Assembly: GCA_964370005.1 (NCBI GenBank)
Contig: CAYJGR010000002.1
Location: 1 to 64,000 of the forward strand
Reading direction: 5' to 3'
Length of the DNA stretch: 64,000 nt
Source: Heteroruminococcus sp964370005
GTDB taxonomy: Bacteria; Bacillota; Clostridia; Oscillospirales; Ruminococcaceae
The notes under the pieces are model-generated. The model did not search any database, had not been told where the DNA came from, and saw only the letters and a list, made by a program, of their open reading frames with translations. Each line of letters opens with the position of its first letter. Positions within the stretch are counted from its first letter, which is position 1. This document shows, in pieces, positions 8,225-17,422 of this stretch. The position numbers and the translations under genes were made by a program.

Positions 8225-9529
8225 TTACATTTTGCGGTTGTCTATAACACGCACGGCCTTGCCCTCACTGCGCTGGATACTGCCGGGGGAGACCAGATTC
8301 ACCGTCACAGCGATGCCCAAGGTCGATTCTATAGCACGCTGTAGCTCCTTCTCCTTCTTCTCAACCATGCGCACGGCGTCAAACTCAAATCCACTCGACA
8401 TCTCCACTCGTACTTCCATGGTATCCAAGTCGCCCATACGGTCAATCACAATGAGGTAATGGGGGGAGGCATGCTCAACCTCCAAAAGTACACTCTCCAC
8501 CTGTGAGGGGAAAACATTTACGCCACGAATGATAAGCATATCATCGGTGCGGCCGGCCGGCTTTGTCATCTTAATAAGGGTACGCCCACAGGGGCAGGCC
8601 TCACGGGTCAGAGTGGCTATATCACGGGTGCGGTAGCGCACAAGGGGTAGTGCCTCCTTGGATATACAAGTGAACACCAGCTCGCCCGGTGTGCCGTCGG
8701 GCAAGGGCTCTCCTGTATCAGGGTCGATAATCTCAGGGATGAAGTGATCCTCACATACATGCATACCGGTTTGTGCCTCGCACTCGTAGCTGACGCCGGG
8801 CCCCATAATCTCGGATAGGCCATAGATATCAAAAGCTTTTATACCTAAAAGCTCCTCTATACGGCGGCGCATTTCCTCTGTCCAAGGCTCAGCACCGAAT
8901 ATGCCGGCCTTAAGTTTGATTTGATCGGGGGTTATACCCATGTCACGCATGGTCTCGCCGATAAATGTGGCATATGAGGGGGTACAGCACAGTATTGTCG
9001 AGTTGAAATCCTGTATAATCTGGATTTGTCTCTTTGTGTTGCCACTCGATACGGGAATTACCGATGCACCGATGGCATTTGCGCCGTAATGTAGCCCAAG
9101 GCCACCCGTGAACAGGCCGTAGCCGTAGGAGACATGCACCATGTCGTGCTCGTCGCCCCCCGCCGCTGTAATAGAACGAGCGACAATTTCACTCCAAACA
9201 TCTAAATCGTTTTTTGTATAGCCTACAACGGTTTGTTTGCCTGTCGTACCGCTCGAAGCGTGGATTTCGGTCACTTTCTCCATAGGAACAGCGAACAGGT
9301 CATAGGGGTAGGCATCCCGCAAATCCTGCTTATAAGTGAAGGGAAGTTTGTGTAAATCCTCCACCGAGCGGATGTCATCGGGGGTGATACCCATTTCGTC
9401 AAAACGCTTGCGGTACATAGGTACATTTTCGTAGACATGGCGCACCATGGCCGACAATCTGTATGATTGCATAGCCTTGATTTCGTGCAGTGGTGCGATT
9501 TCAATTTCGTTCCAATACTTGCGAGGCAT
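8225..9529 (-). CDS. Phenylacetate-CoA ligase family, copy 1
   Basis: 434-residue adenylate-forming enzyme of the PaaK family. The phosphate-binding loop SSGTTGK is at residues 92-98, then the YGLSEIMGPG stretch and a C-terminal domain beginning near GRTDDMLIIRGVNVFPSQ. In anaerobes with IorAB these enzymes are thought to run toward arylacetate plus ATP, conserving energy from arylacetyl-CoA; the direction here is inferred from context. It lies 28 bases after iorB. About 50% identical by eye to copy 2 at 11891-13189, suggesting an old duplication with divergence in substrate. Confidence 0.9.
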   Translation of the reverse strand: MPRKYWNEIEIAPLHEIKAMQSYRLSAMVRHVYENVPMYRKRFDEMGITPDDIRSVEDLHKLPFTYKQDLRDAYPYDLFAVPMEKVTEIHASSGTTGKQTVVGYTKNDLDVWSEIVARSITAAGGDEHDMVHVSYGYGLFTGGLGLHYGANAIGASVIPVSSGNTKRQIQIIQDFNSTILCCTPSYATFIGETMRDMGITPDQIKLKAGIFGAEPWTEEMRRRIEELLGIKAFDIYGLSEIMGPGVSYECEAQTGMHVCEDHFIPEIIDPDTGEPLPDGTPGELVFTCISKEALPLVRYRTRDIATLTREACPCGRTLIKMTKPAGRTDDMLIIRGVNVFPSQVESVLLEVEHASPHYLIVIDRMGDLDTMEVRVEMSSGFEFDAVRMVEKKEKELQRAIESTLGIAVTVNLVSPGSIQRSEGKAVRVIDNRKM

Positions 9530-9557
9530 TGTTTTGTTCCTCCCTGCTTTTATGATG

Positions 9558-10136
9558 TTATGCGTTGGACTTACGCCCTAAATCAAAGGCTTTTTTATTC
9601 ATCTCCAAAAATCTCTCGGGCACAGATTGCTGTAGTGCCTCAAGCCAGTTATCCTGTGTGAACTCCATCTTGTTGGAGAGCATACCCATCATGACCACGT
9701 TTACAGCCTTGGCACTGCCGGCCTCTATAGCCAGTGCCAGTGCGTCAACAACCTTTATATCACGACCTGTGGCCGCCATGTGCTCGGGGATGTTCTCGGG
9801 GTACTTGGCCGCTCCCGTTATAACCGGCATGGGGGAAATCTTTTGACTGTTGGTGATCATTTTGCCATCCTTTGCAAGATACGAAAGCCAGCGGGCAGCT
9901 TCACAAAGCTCAAAAGATATTATAAGATCGGCTTCCCCAAGCTCTATAACAGGGGAGGCCACCTTGTCGCCATAACGCACATAGGTTACCACCGAACCAC
10001 CGCGCTGAGACATGCCGTGCACCTCGGATACTTTTACATCATATCCTGCATTCATAATCACATTGCCGAGTAGTTTGCTGGCCAGTAGGCTGCCTTGGCC
10101 ACCCACACCCACTATCATAATGTTTTTGGTTTTCAT
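9558..10136 (-). CDS. iorB: Indolepyruvate oxidoreductase subunit beta
   Basis: 192-residue gamma/beta-type subunit of the 2-oxoacid:ferredoxin oxidoreductase family. It contains the GVGGQG motif (10-15) and pairs with IorA to convert arylpyruvates to arylacetyl-CoA, CO2 and reduced ferredoxin. The start at 10136 (MKTKNIMIVG) is chosen over an upstream in-frame ATG because it overlaps the iorA stop codon (ATGA) and a ribosome site (GGAGGTG) lies in the iorA 3' end. Confidence 0.93.
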   Translation of the reverse strand: MKTKNIMIVGVGGQGSLLASKLLGNVIMNAGYDVKVSEVHGMSQRGGSVVTYVRYGDKVASPVIELGEADLIISFELCEAARWLSYLAKDGKMITNSQKISPMPVITGAAKYPENIPEHMAATGRDIKVVDALALAIEAGSAKAVNVVMMGMLSNKMEFTQDNWLEALQQSVPERFLEMNKKAFDLGRKSNA

Positions 10137-11872
10137 GCTTTGGCACCTCCTACAATGGCATCTTTGGGGCAGAGCTGGGTGCACAGTTCACAACCCACAC
10201 ACAGCGTCGGATCAATTTGCACCTGCTCTTCCACCACCGAGATGGCGGGACAGCCTATGCGCATACAAATCTTACAGTTTATACACTTCTCTTTGTCTAT
10301 GCACAGTGGGGGGGCGGTTTTTACACTCTTGAGCAGTACGCAGGGGCGACGAACCACCACCACAGATACTTCATCGGCCGCAAGTTCAGCCTTTATCACA
10401 TTTTCAAGGTTTTTAAGATCGCCCGGATCGGCTATCTCGACACGTTTTACACCAACAGCCTTACAGACTTCCTCTATCGAAACCACAGGTGTCGGTTGCC
10501 CCTTTATATCAAAGCCTGTGGTAGGGTTGTGCTGATGGCCTGTCATGCCGGTTATAGAGTTATCCAGCACAAGCACGGTGGAAATACCACGGTTATATAC
10601 AATATCAATAAGACCTGTAATGCCCGAGTGCATAAATGTACTGTCGCCGATGACTGCTACAGACTGCTTGGCACTGTCAGCACCTCGTGCTACATTGAAA
10701 CCATGTAGCCCACTGACCGAGGCACCCATACAGATGGTAGTATCCATTGCACCCAGTGGAGGCATAGCACCCAAGGTATAACAACCGATATCACCACTTA
10801 CAAATACCCCGAGCTTTTTCAGGGTATAGAACAGCCCACGGTGAGGACATCCGGGACAAAGCACAGGGGGACGAATCGGAACATCCTGAGGAAACTTGGG
10901 ACCTGCCTCGGCAGGAGTAGCAAGTACGGTGGCCACAGTGCGCTGAGAAAATTCACCGAGCAGGGAGAAACTCTCCTTGCCTACCACATCGAGTATACCG
11001 ATGTTTTTACAGTGGCTCTCAATTATGCCGTCAAGCTCCTCGACAACATACAGTTTATCCACCTTGGCGGCGAAGTCCTTGATAAGCTGTGTGGGCAATG
11101 GGTTTACAAGCCCAAGTTTAAGTACTGAGGCATTTGGCATAGCCTCTTTTACATACTGATAAGCCACACCGCTTGTGATAATACCGATGGCGGTGTCGGC
11201 CATCTCGACCTTGTTAAGCGGGGTGGTCTCGGCCAGTGTCGAGAGCTTTGTCATGCGCTCCTCAACTACCACATGGCGACCTCGGGCAGCACCCGGCATC
11301 ATGACATATTTCTGGGGGTTTTTCTCATAAGGTTTTAGGTCGTATTCGGTGCGCTCACACAGCTCGATTATACTCTGAGAGTGAGAAATACGGGTGGAAA
11401 GGCGCAAGATTACCGGTGTATCATATTTCTCGGACAGCTCATAAGCCATTCCCACAAAGCTTTTACATTCCGATGAATCGGAGGGCTCAAGCATAGGGAG
11501 TTTGGCGGCTATGGCGTAGTGGCGTGAATCCTGCTCATTTTGTGAGGAGTGCATTCCGGGGTCGTCGGCCACGGCGATGACCATGCCACCGTTGACCCCA
11601 GTGTAGGAGGCTGTGAACAGCGGGTCGGCCGCCACATTTAGCCCGACATGTTTCATGGCACAAAAAGAACGTGCGCCGCCGATACTTGCACCGATGGCCA
11701 CTTCCATGGCCACTTTTTCGTTGGGTGCCCATTCGCTGTAAATCTCGCTGTAATCGCTGACATATTCTGTGATCTCGGTGCTGGGTGTACCCGGGTAGCT
11801 TGATACCACCCTACACCCGCTCTCATACAAACCTCGGGCAATCGCTTTGTTGCCCAACATCAATTCTTTCAT
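10133..11872 (-). CDS. iorA: Indolepyruvate oxidoreductase subunit alpha
   Basis: 579-residue catalytic subunit with thiamine-diphosphate and ferredoxin domains. The N-terminal part carries the SYPGTPSTEI stretch. The central TPP-binding part has CPGCPHRG and GDSTFMHSGI. The C-terminal 2x[4Fe-4S] ferredoxin domain has cysteines at 530, 533, 536, 541 and 558, 561, 564, 568. The ATG has GCGGAGG upstream. It sits between two PaaK-type ligases, forming paaK2-iorA-iorB-paaK1 in transcription order. All key motifs are intact. Confidence 0.95.
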   Translation of the reverse strand: MKELMLGNKAIARGLYESGCRVVSSYPGTPSTEITEYVSDYSEIYSEWAPNEKVAMEVAIGASIGGARSFCAMKHVGLNVAADPLFTASYTGVNGGMVIAVADDPGMHSSQNEQDSRHYAIAAKLPMLEPSDSSECKSFVGMAYELSEKYDTPVILRLSTRISHSQSIIELCERTEYDLKPYEKNPQKYVMMPGAARGRHVVVEERMTKLSTLAETTPLNKVEMADTAIGIITSGVAYQYVKEAMPNASVLKLGLVNPLPTQLIKDFAAKVDKLYVVEELDGIIESHCKNIGILDVVGKESFSLLGEFSQRTVATVLATPAEAGPKFPQDVPIRPPVLCPGCPHRGLFYTLKKLGVFVSGDIGCYTLGAMPPLGAMDTTICMGASVSGLHGFNVARGADSAKQSVAVIGDSTFMHSGITGLIDIVYNRGISTVLVLDNSITGMTGHQHNPTTGFDIKGQPTPVVSIEEVCKAVGVKRVEIADPGDLKNLENVIKAELAADEVSVVVVRRPCVLLKSVKTAPPLCIDKEKCINCKICMRIGCPAISVVEEQVQIDPTLCVGCELCTQLCPKDAIVGGAKA

Positions 11873-11890
11873 GATAGTCCTCCGCTTTTT

Positions 11891-13189
11891 TTAATTACGC
11901 AAATCCACAATGCGCTTGGCCTTGCCGGCGGTGCGTTCAAGGGTTTGGGGGTCGGTCAGGGTCACGGTTGTATCTATGCCAAGTACTGTTTGTAGCTTGT
12001 GATGGATGGTATCCGACAGGCGCTCAAGTGCGCCGTAGGTCTCGAGCAGGCTGGTATCGACAATCTCAACCTTGACCTCCAATGTATCGGTAAAGTTCTC
12101 GCGGCGCAGTATCAGCTGATAATGACCGCCCACCTCGGACACGTTCATGAGTACACTTTCGATCTGTGAGGGGAAGACGTTGACCCCTCGGATTTTAAGC
12201 ATATCATCGGTGCGACCCATAATTTTTTCCATGCGCACATGGGTACGGCCACAATCGCAGGTGTCGTAATTGAGCAGGGAAATATCCTTTGTGCGGTAAC
12301 GTAGCATAGGAAAGCCCTCTTTGGTCAGGGTGGTTATAATAAGTTCACCGCTCTCGCCGTGGTTTTTTTGCTCGCAGGTGACACTGTCTATTATTTCGGG
12401 CAGGAAGTGGTCCTCGGCGATATGTAGACCACAGCGCAGTTCACATTCGCCCGAAACGCCGGGCCCCATAAGTTCACTCATACCGTAGTTATCGGTGGCG
12501 AACAGTCCCCAAGCCTCCTCGATGCGCACACGCATCTCGGGGGTACAGCCCTCGCTGCCAAATAGTCCAAGGCGCAGTGAGAAGTCATCGGGGGTGTAGC
12601 CCATTTTGCGTGCCTCCTCGGCCATATACAGGGCATAGGAGGGGGTGCTGATAAGGGCGGTGGTGCCAAGATCCTTCATCATCATTATTTGTTTTTCGGT
12701 GTTGCCGCTTGAGGTGGGGATTATCATAGCCCCAAGCTTTTCAAGGCCGTAGTGTAGCCCCAGCGCACCGGTAAATAGACCGTAGCCAAAGGAAACTTGT
12801 GCGATATCGTCGGGGGTAGCCCCAACCGCCACACATAGCCTTGCCACAAGCTCGGCCCAAACATCGATATCGTTTTTGGTATAGCCCACAACGGTGGGTT
12901 TGCCGGTTGTGCCACTTGAGGCGTGTATGCGCACAATGTCACGCTTCTTGGCGGCGAACAGCCCAAACGGATATGTGTCGCGTATATCCTCCTTTGTGGT
13001 AAAGGGGATGTAGTTTATGTCCGACAATGTCTTGATTTTTGAGGGATCAAAACCGCTGTTGTCGAATTTTTCGCGATAAAATTTTACGTTTTTATAGCAA
13101 TGCTCGGCCACCCACTTGAGTTTTTTTAGCTGAACGTCTTCGATATCCCTCCGAGACATGGTCTCAATTTCCTTGTTGAAAAACGCCAA
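11891..13189 (-). CDS. Phenylacetate-CoA ligase family, copy 2
   Basis: 432-residue PaaK-family adenylating enzyme and the first gene of the minus-strand operon. SSGTTGK is at residues 91-97, YGMSELMGPG follows in the middle, and GRTDDMLKIRGVNVFPSQ opens the mobile C-terminal domain. The TTG start at 13189 has GGAGGG 6-7 bases upstream. It lies 18 bases before iorA. Having one ligase at each end of iorAB suggests that the operon handles more than one arylacetyl-CoA, or that one ligase works in the synthetic direction. Confidence 0.9.
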   Translation of the reverse strand: MAFFNKEIETMSRRDIEDVQLKKLKWVAEHCYKNVKFYREKFDNSGFDPSKIKTLSDINYIPFTTKEDIRDTYPFGLFAAKKRDIVRIHASSGTTGKPTVVGYTKNDIDVWAELVARLCVAVGATPDDIAQVSFGYGLFTGALGLHYGLEKLGAMIIPTSSGNTEKQIMMMKDLGTTALISTPSYALYMAEEARKMGYTPDDFSLRLGLFGSEGCTPEMRVRIEEAWGLFATDNYGMSELMGPGVSGECELRCGLHIAEDHFLPEIIDSVTCEQKNHGESGELIITTLTKEGFPMLRYRTKDISLLNYDTCDCGRTHVRMEKIMGRTDDMLKIRGVNVFPSQIESVLMNVSEVGGHYQLILRRENFTDTLEVKVEIVDTSLLETYGALERLSDTIHHKLQTVLGIDTTVTLTDPQTLERTAGKAKRIVDLRN

Positions 13190-13437
13190 AACAATCCCTC
13201 CTATTCATCGATTTAAATGAGTAAAATAAAAATTATAAAATTATCCCCCGAAATCGGGGCGCATAATGTACTATTCTATGGATTTTTGCCCTTGTTGTCA
13301 AGAGAAGGGGCATAAATCGTTTATATTTACAGATTATTAAACATTTTATTTGTCATTTGGTGTACAATACCTTTTATAAATATTAAAAATATGTTATACT
13401 GTTTTTCGAGTTTTGTCGGCGGGAGGGTGATTTTGTT

Positions 13438-14304
13438 ATGTTTGGATATGTGCGCACCTTTGATGCCGAGCTGAAAATAGGCCAGTATCGCACTTACAAA
13501 GCAATTTATTGCGGACTATGTAAACAGCTGGGGCGATCGTTTGGCCCTATGGCTCGCATGACACTGAGTTATGATTTTACATTTTTAGCCACCCTGTCGA
13601 TGGCTGTAAAGTCCGAAGCGCCACAGTTTTCCCCGCAAAGTTGTATGATAAATCCGCTCAAAAAAAGCCCCTGCTGTCTTTATAACGACAGTCTATCCTT
13701 CTCGGCCGACTGCGCCATGATACTGCTGTGGCATAAGCTGTCGGACAACCTTGCCGACGAGGGGTTTTGGAGGAATATAGGCACATGGTTTTTGCGACTG
13801 TTTGCCAAAAGACCGTTTTTGCAGGCTTCACAACGACACCCCGACATTGCAAAGGCCGCCTCCCAAACTATGCAAAGTCAAGCGCAACTCGAAACCGAGC
13901 GCTGTGCCGACCCAGACATGGCCGCCCACCCCACCGCCACACTGCTTGAGGAGATATTCACAATGTTATCCGAGCAGGAAAAAGAAAGGCGTATATTAGG
14001 GCGTATGGGCTACCTGATGGGCAGATTTATATATCTGTGTGATGCACTCGATGACCTATCCGATGACCGCAAAAAAGGCAGATACAACCCTTTTTTGATG
14101 GGTGATTGTGAGGATGAACAGCAGATGATTGACAACGCCAAGGGTGCGCTATATCTCACCGTGTCGGAACTGTCGATATGTGCCGACCTGCTAAATACTC
14201 ATCATATGAGTGGAATTATTGAAAATGTTTTGCATCTGGGGCTAAAAAACAGCGTGGATGCAGTTATTACAAGTAAGACATCCCGAAAGGAGCATGTGCT
14301 ATGA
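13438..14304 (+). CDS. DUF5685 family protein
   Basis: 288-residue protein resembling the DUF5685 family; function unknown. It opens with MFGYVRTFDAELKIGQYRTY and a paired cysteine motif YCGLCKQLG (C25, C28). Further Cys residues occur around residues 69-95 in MINPLKKSPCCLYNDS and SADCAM. The C-terminal half is helical with a conserved-looking DALDDLSDDRKKGRYNPF. No signal peptide is evident. It is followed with a 4-base overlap by a J-domain gene, and the two plus a membrane protein seem to form one operon. GGGAGGGTG precedes the ATG. Confidence 0.75.
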   Translation: MFGYVRTFDAELKIGQYRTYKAIYCGLCKQLGRSFGPMARMTLSYDFTFLATLSMAVKSEAPQFSPQSCMINPLKKSPCCLYNDSLSFSADCAMILLWHKLSDNLADEGFWRNIGTWFLRLFAKRPFLQASQRHPDIAKAASQTMQSQAQLETERCADPDMAAHPTATLLEEIFTMLSEQEKERRILGRMGYLMGRFIYLCDALDDLSDDRKKGRYNPFLMGDCEDEQQMIDNAKGALYLTVSELSICADLLNTHHMSGIIENVLHLGLKNSVDAVITSKTSRKEHVL

Positions 14305-14903
14305 ATGACCCCTACAAAATCTTAGGGGTGGCACAAAACGCCACCGAACAACAAATAAAAGATGCCTATCGGGAACTTGCCCGCAAGTATCACCCCGACC
14401 ACTTTGTGGACAACCCCCTTTCCGATCTTGCGGGGGAGAAAATGCAGGAGATAAACGAGGCTTACGACGAGATTATGCGTAAGCGTCGAAGCGGTGTGGG
14501 GGCTACACAATCCTCGAGCAGTGGCGGGGGGAGCTCCCGCTTTTCAGACATTCGCCGCCTAATAAACTCGGGGCGCATAAATGAGGCCGATGAGCTAATA
14601 GAAGGTGTGCCACAGGGCTCACGTAACGCCGAGTGGTATTTTCTTAAAGGTAGCATTTGTTATACGAGAGGTTGGCTTGATCAGGCATTGTCCAACTTTG
14701 CCCGTGCAAACGAGATGGAACCCCAAAATCAGGAGTACCGTGCGGCCTATAATCAGCTGTTATGGCAACGTCAAAACGGTTACGCCACAGGGCAGGGGGG
14801 CGCCGGTCCCCAGAGCAATATGATGTGTGGCAGTTGTTGCGACATCTGTGCCGCATTTTATTGCGCCAACTGCATAACACGTTGTTGTTGCGGTGGTTTT
14901 TAA
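14301..14903 (+). CDS. J-domain/TPR protein with Cys-rich tail
   Basis: 200-residue protein with an N-terminal J domain (YKILGVAQNATEQQIKDAY, catalytic HPD at 31-33), a Ser/Gly linker, two TPR-like helices (about 90-155) and a striking C-terminal tail of about 30 residues with ten cysteines (CGSCCDICAAFYC, CCCGGF). It is not a classical DnaJ (no G/F zinc-finger core), so it probably recruits DnaK to a special client. It overlaps the DUF5685 gene by 4 bases. The cysteine tail could bind metal or be lipid-modified; this is speculation. Confidence 0.85.
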   Translation: MNDPYKILGVAQNATEQQIKDAYRELARKYHPDHFVDNPLSDLAGEKMQEINEAYDEIMRKRRSGVGATQSSSSGGGSSRFSDIRRLINSGRINEADELIEGVPQGSRNAEWYFLKGSICYTRGWLDQALSNFARANEMEPQNQEYRAAYNQLLWQRQNGYATGQGGAGPQSNMMCGSCCDICAAFYCANCITRCCCGGF

Positions 14904-14936
14904 TACAATTTGTAAAATAGCAATCAGAGGGATGTG

Positions 14937-15485
14937 TTGAGTATGGCTCGCAAAAGCACACAGGTGGCCATTGGCGGAGTGGCGGCGGGGTTGTGTTTAC
15001 TTCTTATGTTTATGACCGGAATGATACCTTTTGCCACATATGCCTTGCCGGCTGTGGCGGGTATTGTGCTAATTGCTGTGGTGGCCGAGATGGGGTGGCG
15101 CACCGCCTTGGTGGTGTATGCCGCTGTGTCACTGCTTTCACTCGGCATTGTGCCCGACCGTGAGGCGGCACTGCTCTTTATATTCTTTTTCGGTTACTAT
15201 CCCGTCATAAAGGGACTGCTTGAACGCCTGCCCACAAAGGTGCTACAGCTCCTAATAAAATTTTTGATATTCAATATTACTATGATCTTTTCCTACCTCG
15301 TTATCATCTATGTGCTCGGCATACCCGATATCCTCGAAAGCTTTGGCGATTTTGGTCGTTATTCGGCACTCGTGATACTCGGAATGGGCAACGTGGTGTT
15401 CGCCGTGTACGATTTTGCCCTGACCAACATCTCTATAGTCTATTTGCAGTGGTTTAGACCTAAGATGCTGGGTAAGGCGGGTTAA
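14937..15485 (+). CDS. Integral membrane protein, unknown
   Basis: About 182 residues, almost wholly hydrophobic with roughly five membrane segments (near residues 10-30, 35-55, 60-85, 105-130 and 140-165). I do not recognise a catalytic motif; FFGYYPVIKGLLERL and NVVFAVYDFAL are the most distinctive stretches. The start is uncertain among GTG 14934, TTG 14937 and ATG 14943; AGAGGG at 14926-14931 favours TTG or ATG. It is the last gene of the DUF5685/J-protein operon and ends at a strong terminator. Confidence 0.7.
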   Translation: MSMARKSTQVAIGGVAAGLCLLLMFMTGMIPFATYALPAVAGIVLIAVVAEMGWRTALVVYAAVSLLSLGIVPDREAALLFIFFFGYYPVIKGLLERLPTKVLQLLIKFLIFNITMIFSYLVIIYVLGIPDILESFGDFGRYSALVILGMGNVVFAVYDFALTNISIVYLQWFRPKMLGKAG

Positions 15486-15508
15486 CGCTTAGGGTTTTGT
15501 AGCAGAAT

Positions 15509-15550
15509 AAAAGGGCAAGGTCATCTCTACACAGATGCCCTTGCCCTTTT
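15509..15550. terminator. Bidirectional terminator
   Basis: AAAGGGCAAGG (15510-15520) pairs with CCTTGCCCTTT (15539-15549), with an inner CATCT/AGATG stem and one T-C mismatch. It lies between convergent genes. It is close to a copy of the hairpin at 7594-7634. Confidence 0.9.
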
Positions 15551-15576
15551 CTATCTTGCCAATTTGAATTATTCTT

Positions 15577-16932
15577 TTAATTTTTAAGCGAGTGCATGGG
15601 GGCGGGAATATGTCCGCCACGGGATATCATGCGGGCGGGGGATTTTGTGCCGACCCTCATCACAGGGCCACCGCCCAGCAGTCCGCCAAACTCAAGCTCC
15701 TCGCCCACCGTCTTTCCGATTGCGGGGATCAGTCGAACGGCGGTAGTCTTTTGGTTGACCATGCCGATGGCGGCCTCGTCGGCTATTATAGCGGCTATGG
15801 TGTGGGGGCTTATGTCGCCGGGGAGCACCACCATATCAAGCCCCACCGAGCACACCGCTGTCATGGCTTCGAGTTTTTCTATTGAGAGTGTACCCTCTCG
15901 TGCGGCTGCGATCATACCTGCATCTTCGGTCACGGGGATGAATGCGCCCGAAAGGCCACCAACCGCCGAGGAAGCCATAACACCGCCCTTTTTCACGGCA
16001 TCGTTGAGCATGGCCAATGCGGCAGTGGTGCCGGGTGCGCCACATTGCTCCAGACCTATTTCCTCTAAAATGTGCGCTACCGAATCGCCTATTGCGGGGG
16101 TGGGTGCAAGGGAGAGATCAACAATGCCAAAGGGTATACCCAGCCGCTTTGAGGCTTCAAATCCCACAAGTTGACCCATGCGGGTTATCTTGAATGCGGT
16201 GCGCTTTATGAGGTCGGCCAGCTCATTGAGGGGAAGCTGTCCGGCCTTTTGCAGTGCCGAACGCACCACACCGGGGCCCGACACGCCCACATGTATTACA
16301 CAGTCGGGCTCGCCCACACCGTGAAAAGCTCCCGCCATAAAGGGATTGTCCTCAACAGCGTTACAGAAAACCACAAGTTTGGCCGCACCGATGCAGTCGC
16401 GGTCGGCGGTAAGGCGGGCACAGTCGAGTATTACATCACCCATCATGGCCACGGCATCCATATTTATACCGGCCTTGGTCGAGCCTATGTTGACCGAGGA
16501 ACAGACCTGGTCGGTGACACTCAGTGCCTCGGGGATGGAGTCGATAAGAGCCTGATCACCTGCGGCAAACCCTTTGTGTACGAGTGCGGAAAATCCACCG
16601 ATGAAGTTAACCCCAACCTCCTTTGAGGCACGGTCGAGGGTTTTGGCATAGAGCACGGGGTCACCGCCTGAGGCGGCAATAAGCATCGAGATTGGGGTGA
16701 CCGATATGCGCTTATTTATGATTGGTATGCCGAAGTCACGCTCTATATCACAGCCTGTCGAGACCAACTTGTCGGCCATGCGGGTAATTTTTTCATACAC
16801 TTTTTCACATGAGCGACGCACATCGCTGTCGGCACAATCGAGCAGGGATATCCCCATGGTTGTGGTGCGGATATCCAAATTTTCGTCCTGTATCATTGTG
16901 ATCGTTTCAAGAATATCATTTGTATTTAGCAA
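15577..16932 (-). CDS. PFL family protein (UPF0210/DUF711)
   Basis: 451-residue cytoplasmic protein of the PFL (UPF0210) family, whose fold relates to pyruvate formate-lyase but whose reaction is not established. Motifs include VNFIGGFSALVHKG, SSVNIGSTKAGINMDA and GVVDLSLAPTPAIGDS-like segments. The TTG start has AAGGAGG upstream. It is 12 bases downstream of an ACT-domain gene; this ACT-PFL pair is a widespread conserved unit in Firmicutes, so the two probably act together. Length is full. Confidence 0.9.
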   Translation of the reverse strand: MLNTNDILETITMIQDENLDIRTTTMGISLLDCADSDVRRSCEKVYEKITRMADKLVSTGCDIERDFGIPIINKRISVTPISMLIAASGGDPVLYAKTLDRASKEVGVNFIGGFSALVHKGFAAGDQALIDSIPEALSVTDQVCSSVNIGSTKAGINMDAVAMMGDVILDCARLTADRDCIGAAKLVVFCNAVEDNPFMAGAFHGVGEPDCVIHVGVSGPGVVRSALQKAGQLPLNELADLIKRTAFKITRMGQLVGFEASKRLGIPFGIVDLSLAPTPAIGDSVAHILEEIGLEQCGAPGTTAALAMLNDAVKKGGVMASSAVGGLSGAFIPVTEDAGMIAAAREGTLSIEKLEAMTAVCSVGLDMVVLPGDISPHTIAAIIADEAAIGMVNQKTTAVRLIPAIGKTVGEELEFGGLLGGGPVMRVGTKSPARMISRGGHIPAPMHSLKN

Positions 16933-16944
16933 GAAAAAGCCTCC

Positions 16945-17214
16945 TTAAATGCGATGCATAGAATCAAATATATCTTGGTGCATAACATGGACTTTAAGCC
17001 CCATACCATCGACGGCTTTCTCTAAGCGGTCACCGAGTTCTGACAGGTGGCAACTCATTTTTGCGATGTCTATGAGCATTATCATGGCGAACACATCCTG
17101 CATGACAGTTTGGTTTACATCCATGATGTTTGCGCCACAGTCGGCGCACTCGGTCGAAACCTTGGCGAGAATACCCACCATATCATGTCCGATTACCGTA
17201 ATCACAGCCCTCAT
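16945..17214 (-). CDS. ACT domain protein (UPF0237)
   Basis: 89-residue single-ACT-domain protein (MRAVITVIGHDMVGILAKVS at the N terminus), UPF0237 type. It likely binds an amino acid and regulates or partners the PFL-family protein encoded 12 bases downstream. The start at 17214 is preferred over an in-frame upstream start at 17232 because GGAG is 8 bases upstream of it. Confidence 0.9.
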   Translation of the reverse strand: MRAVITVIGHDMVGILAKVSTECADCGANIMDVNQTVMQDVFAMIMLIDIAKMSCHLSELGDRLEKAVDGMGLKVHVMHQDIFDSMHRI

Positions 17215-17422
17215 ATTAACAACTCCAATCAATAAAATCTCGTGTGATTATAACATAAAATAAGTGTAAATACAATTGATGTTGAAAAATTTTGGGTGAG
17301 GGGGATATGGGAGAAAATATTACGCATATAAAACGTACATTGTCTATACTTGTGCGTGATTTTGTGATATAGTTGTATATGGAAAAATAGACCACCATAG
17401 CATAAATTACAGGAGGGACGTA

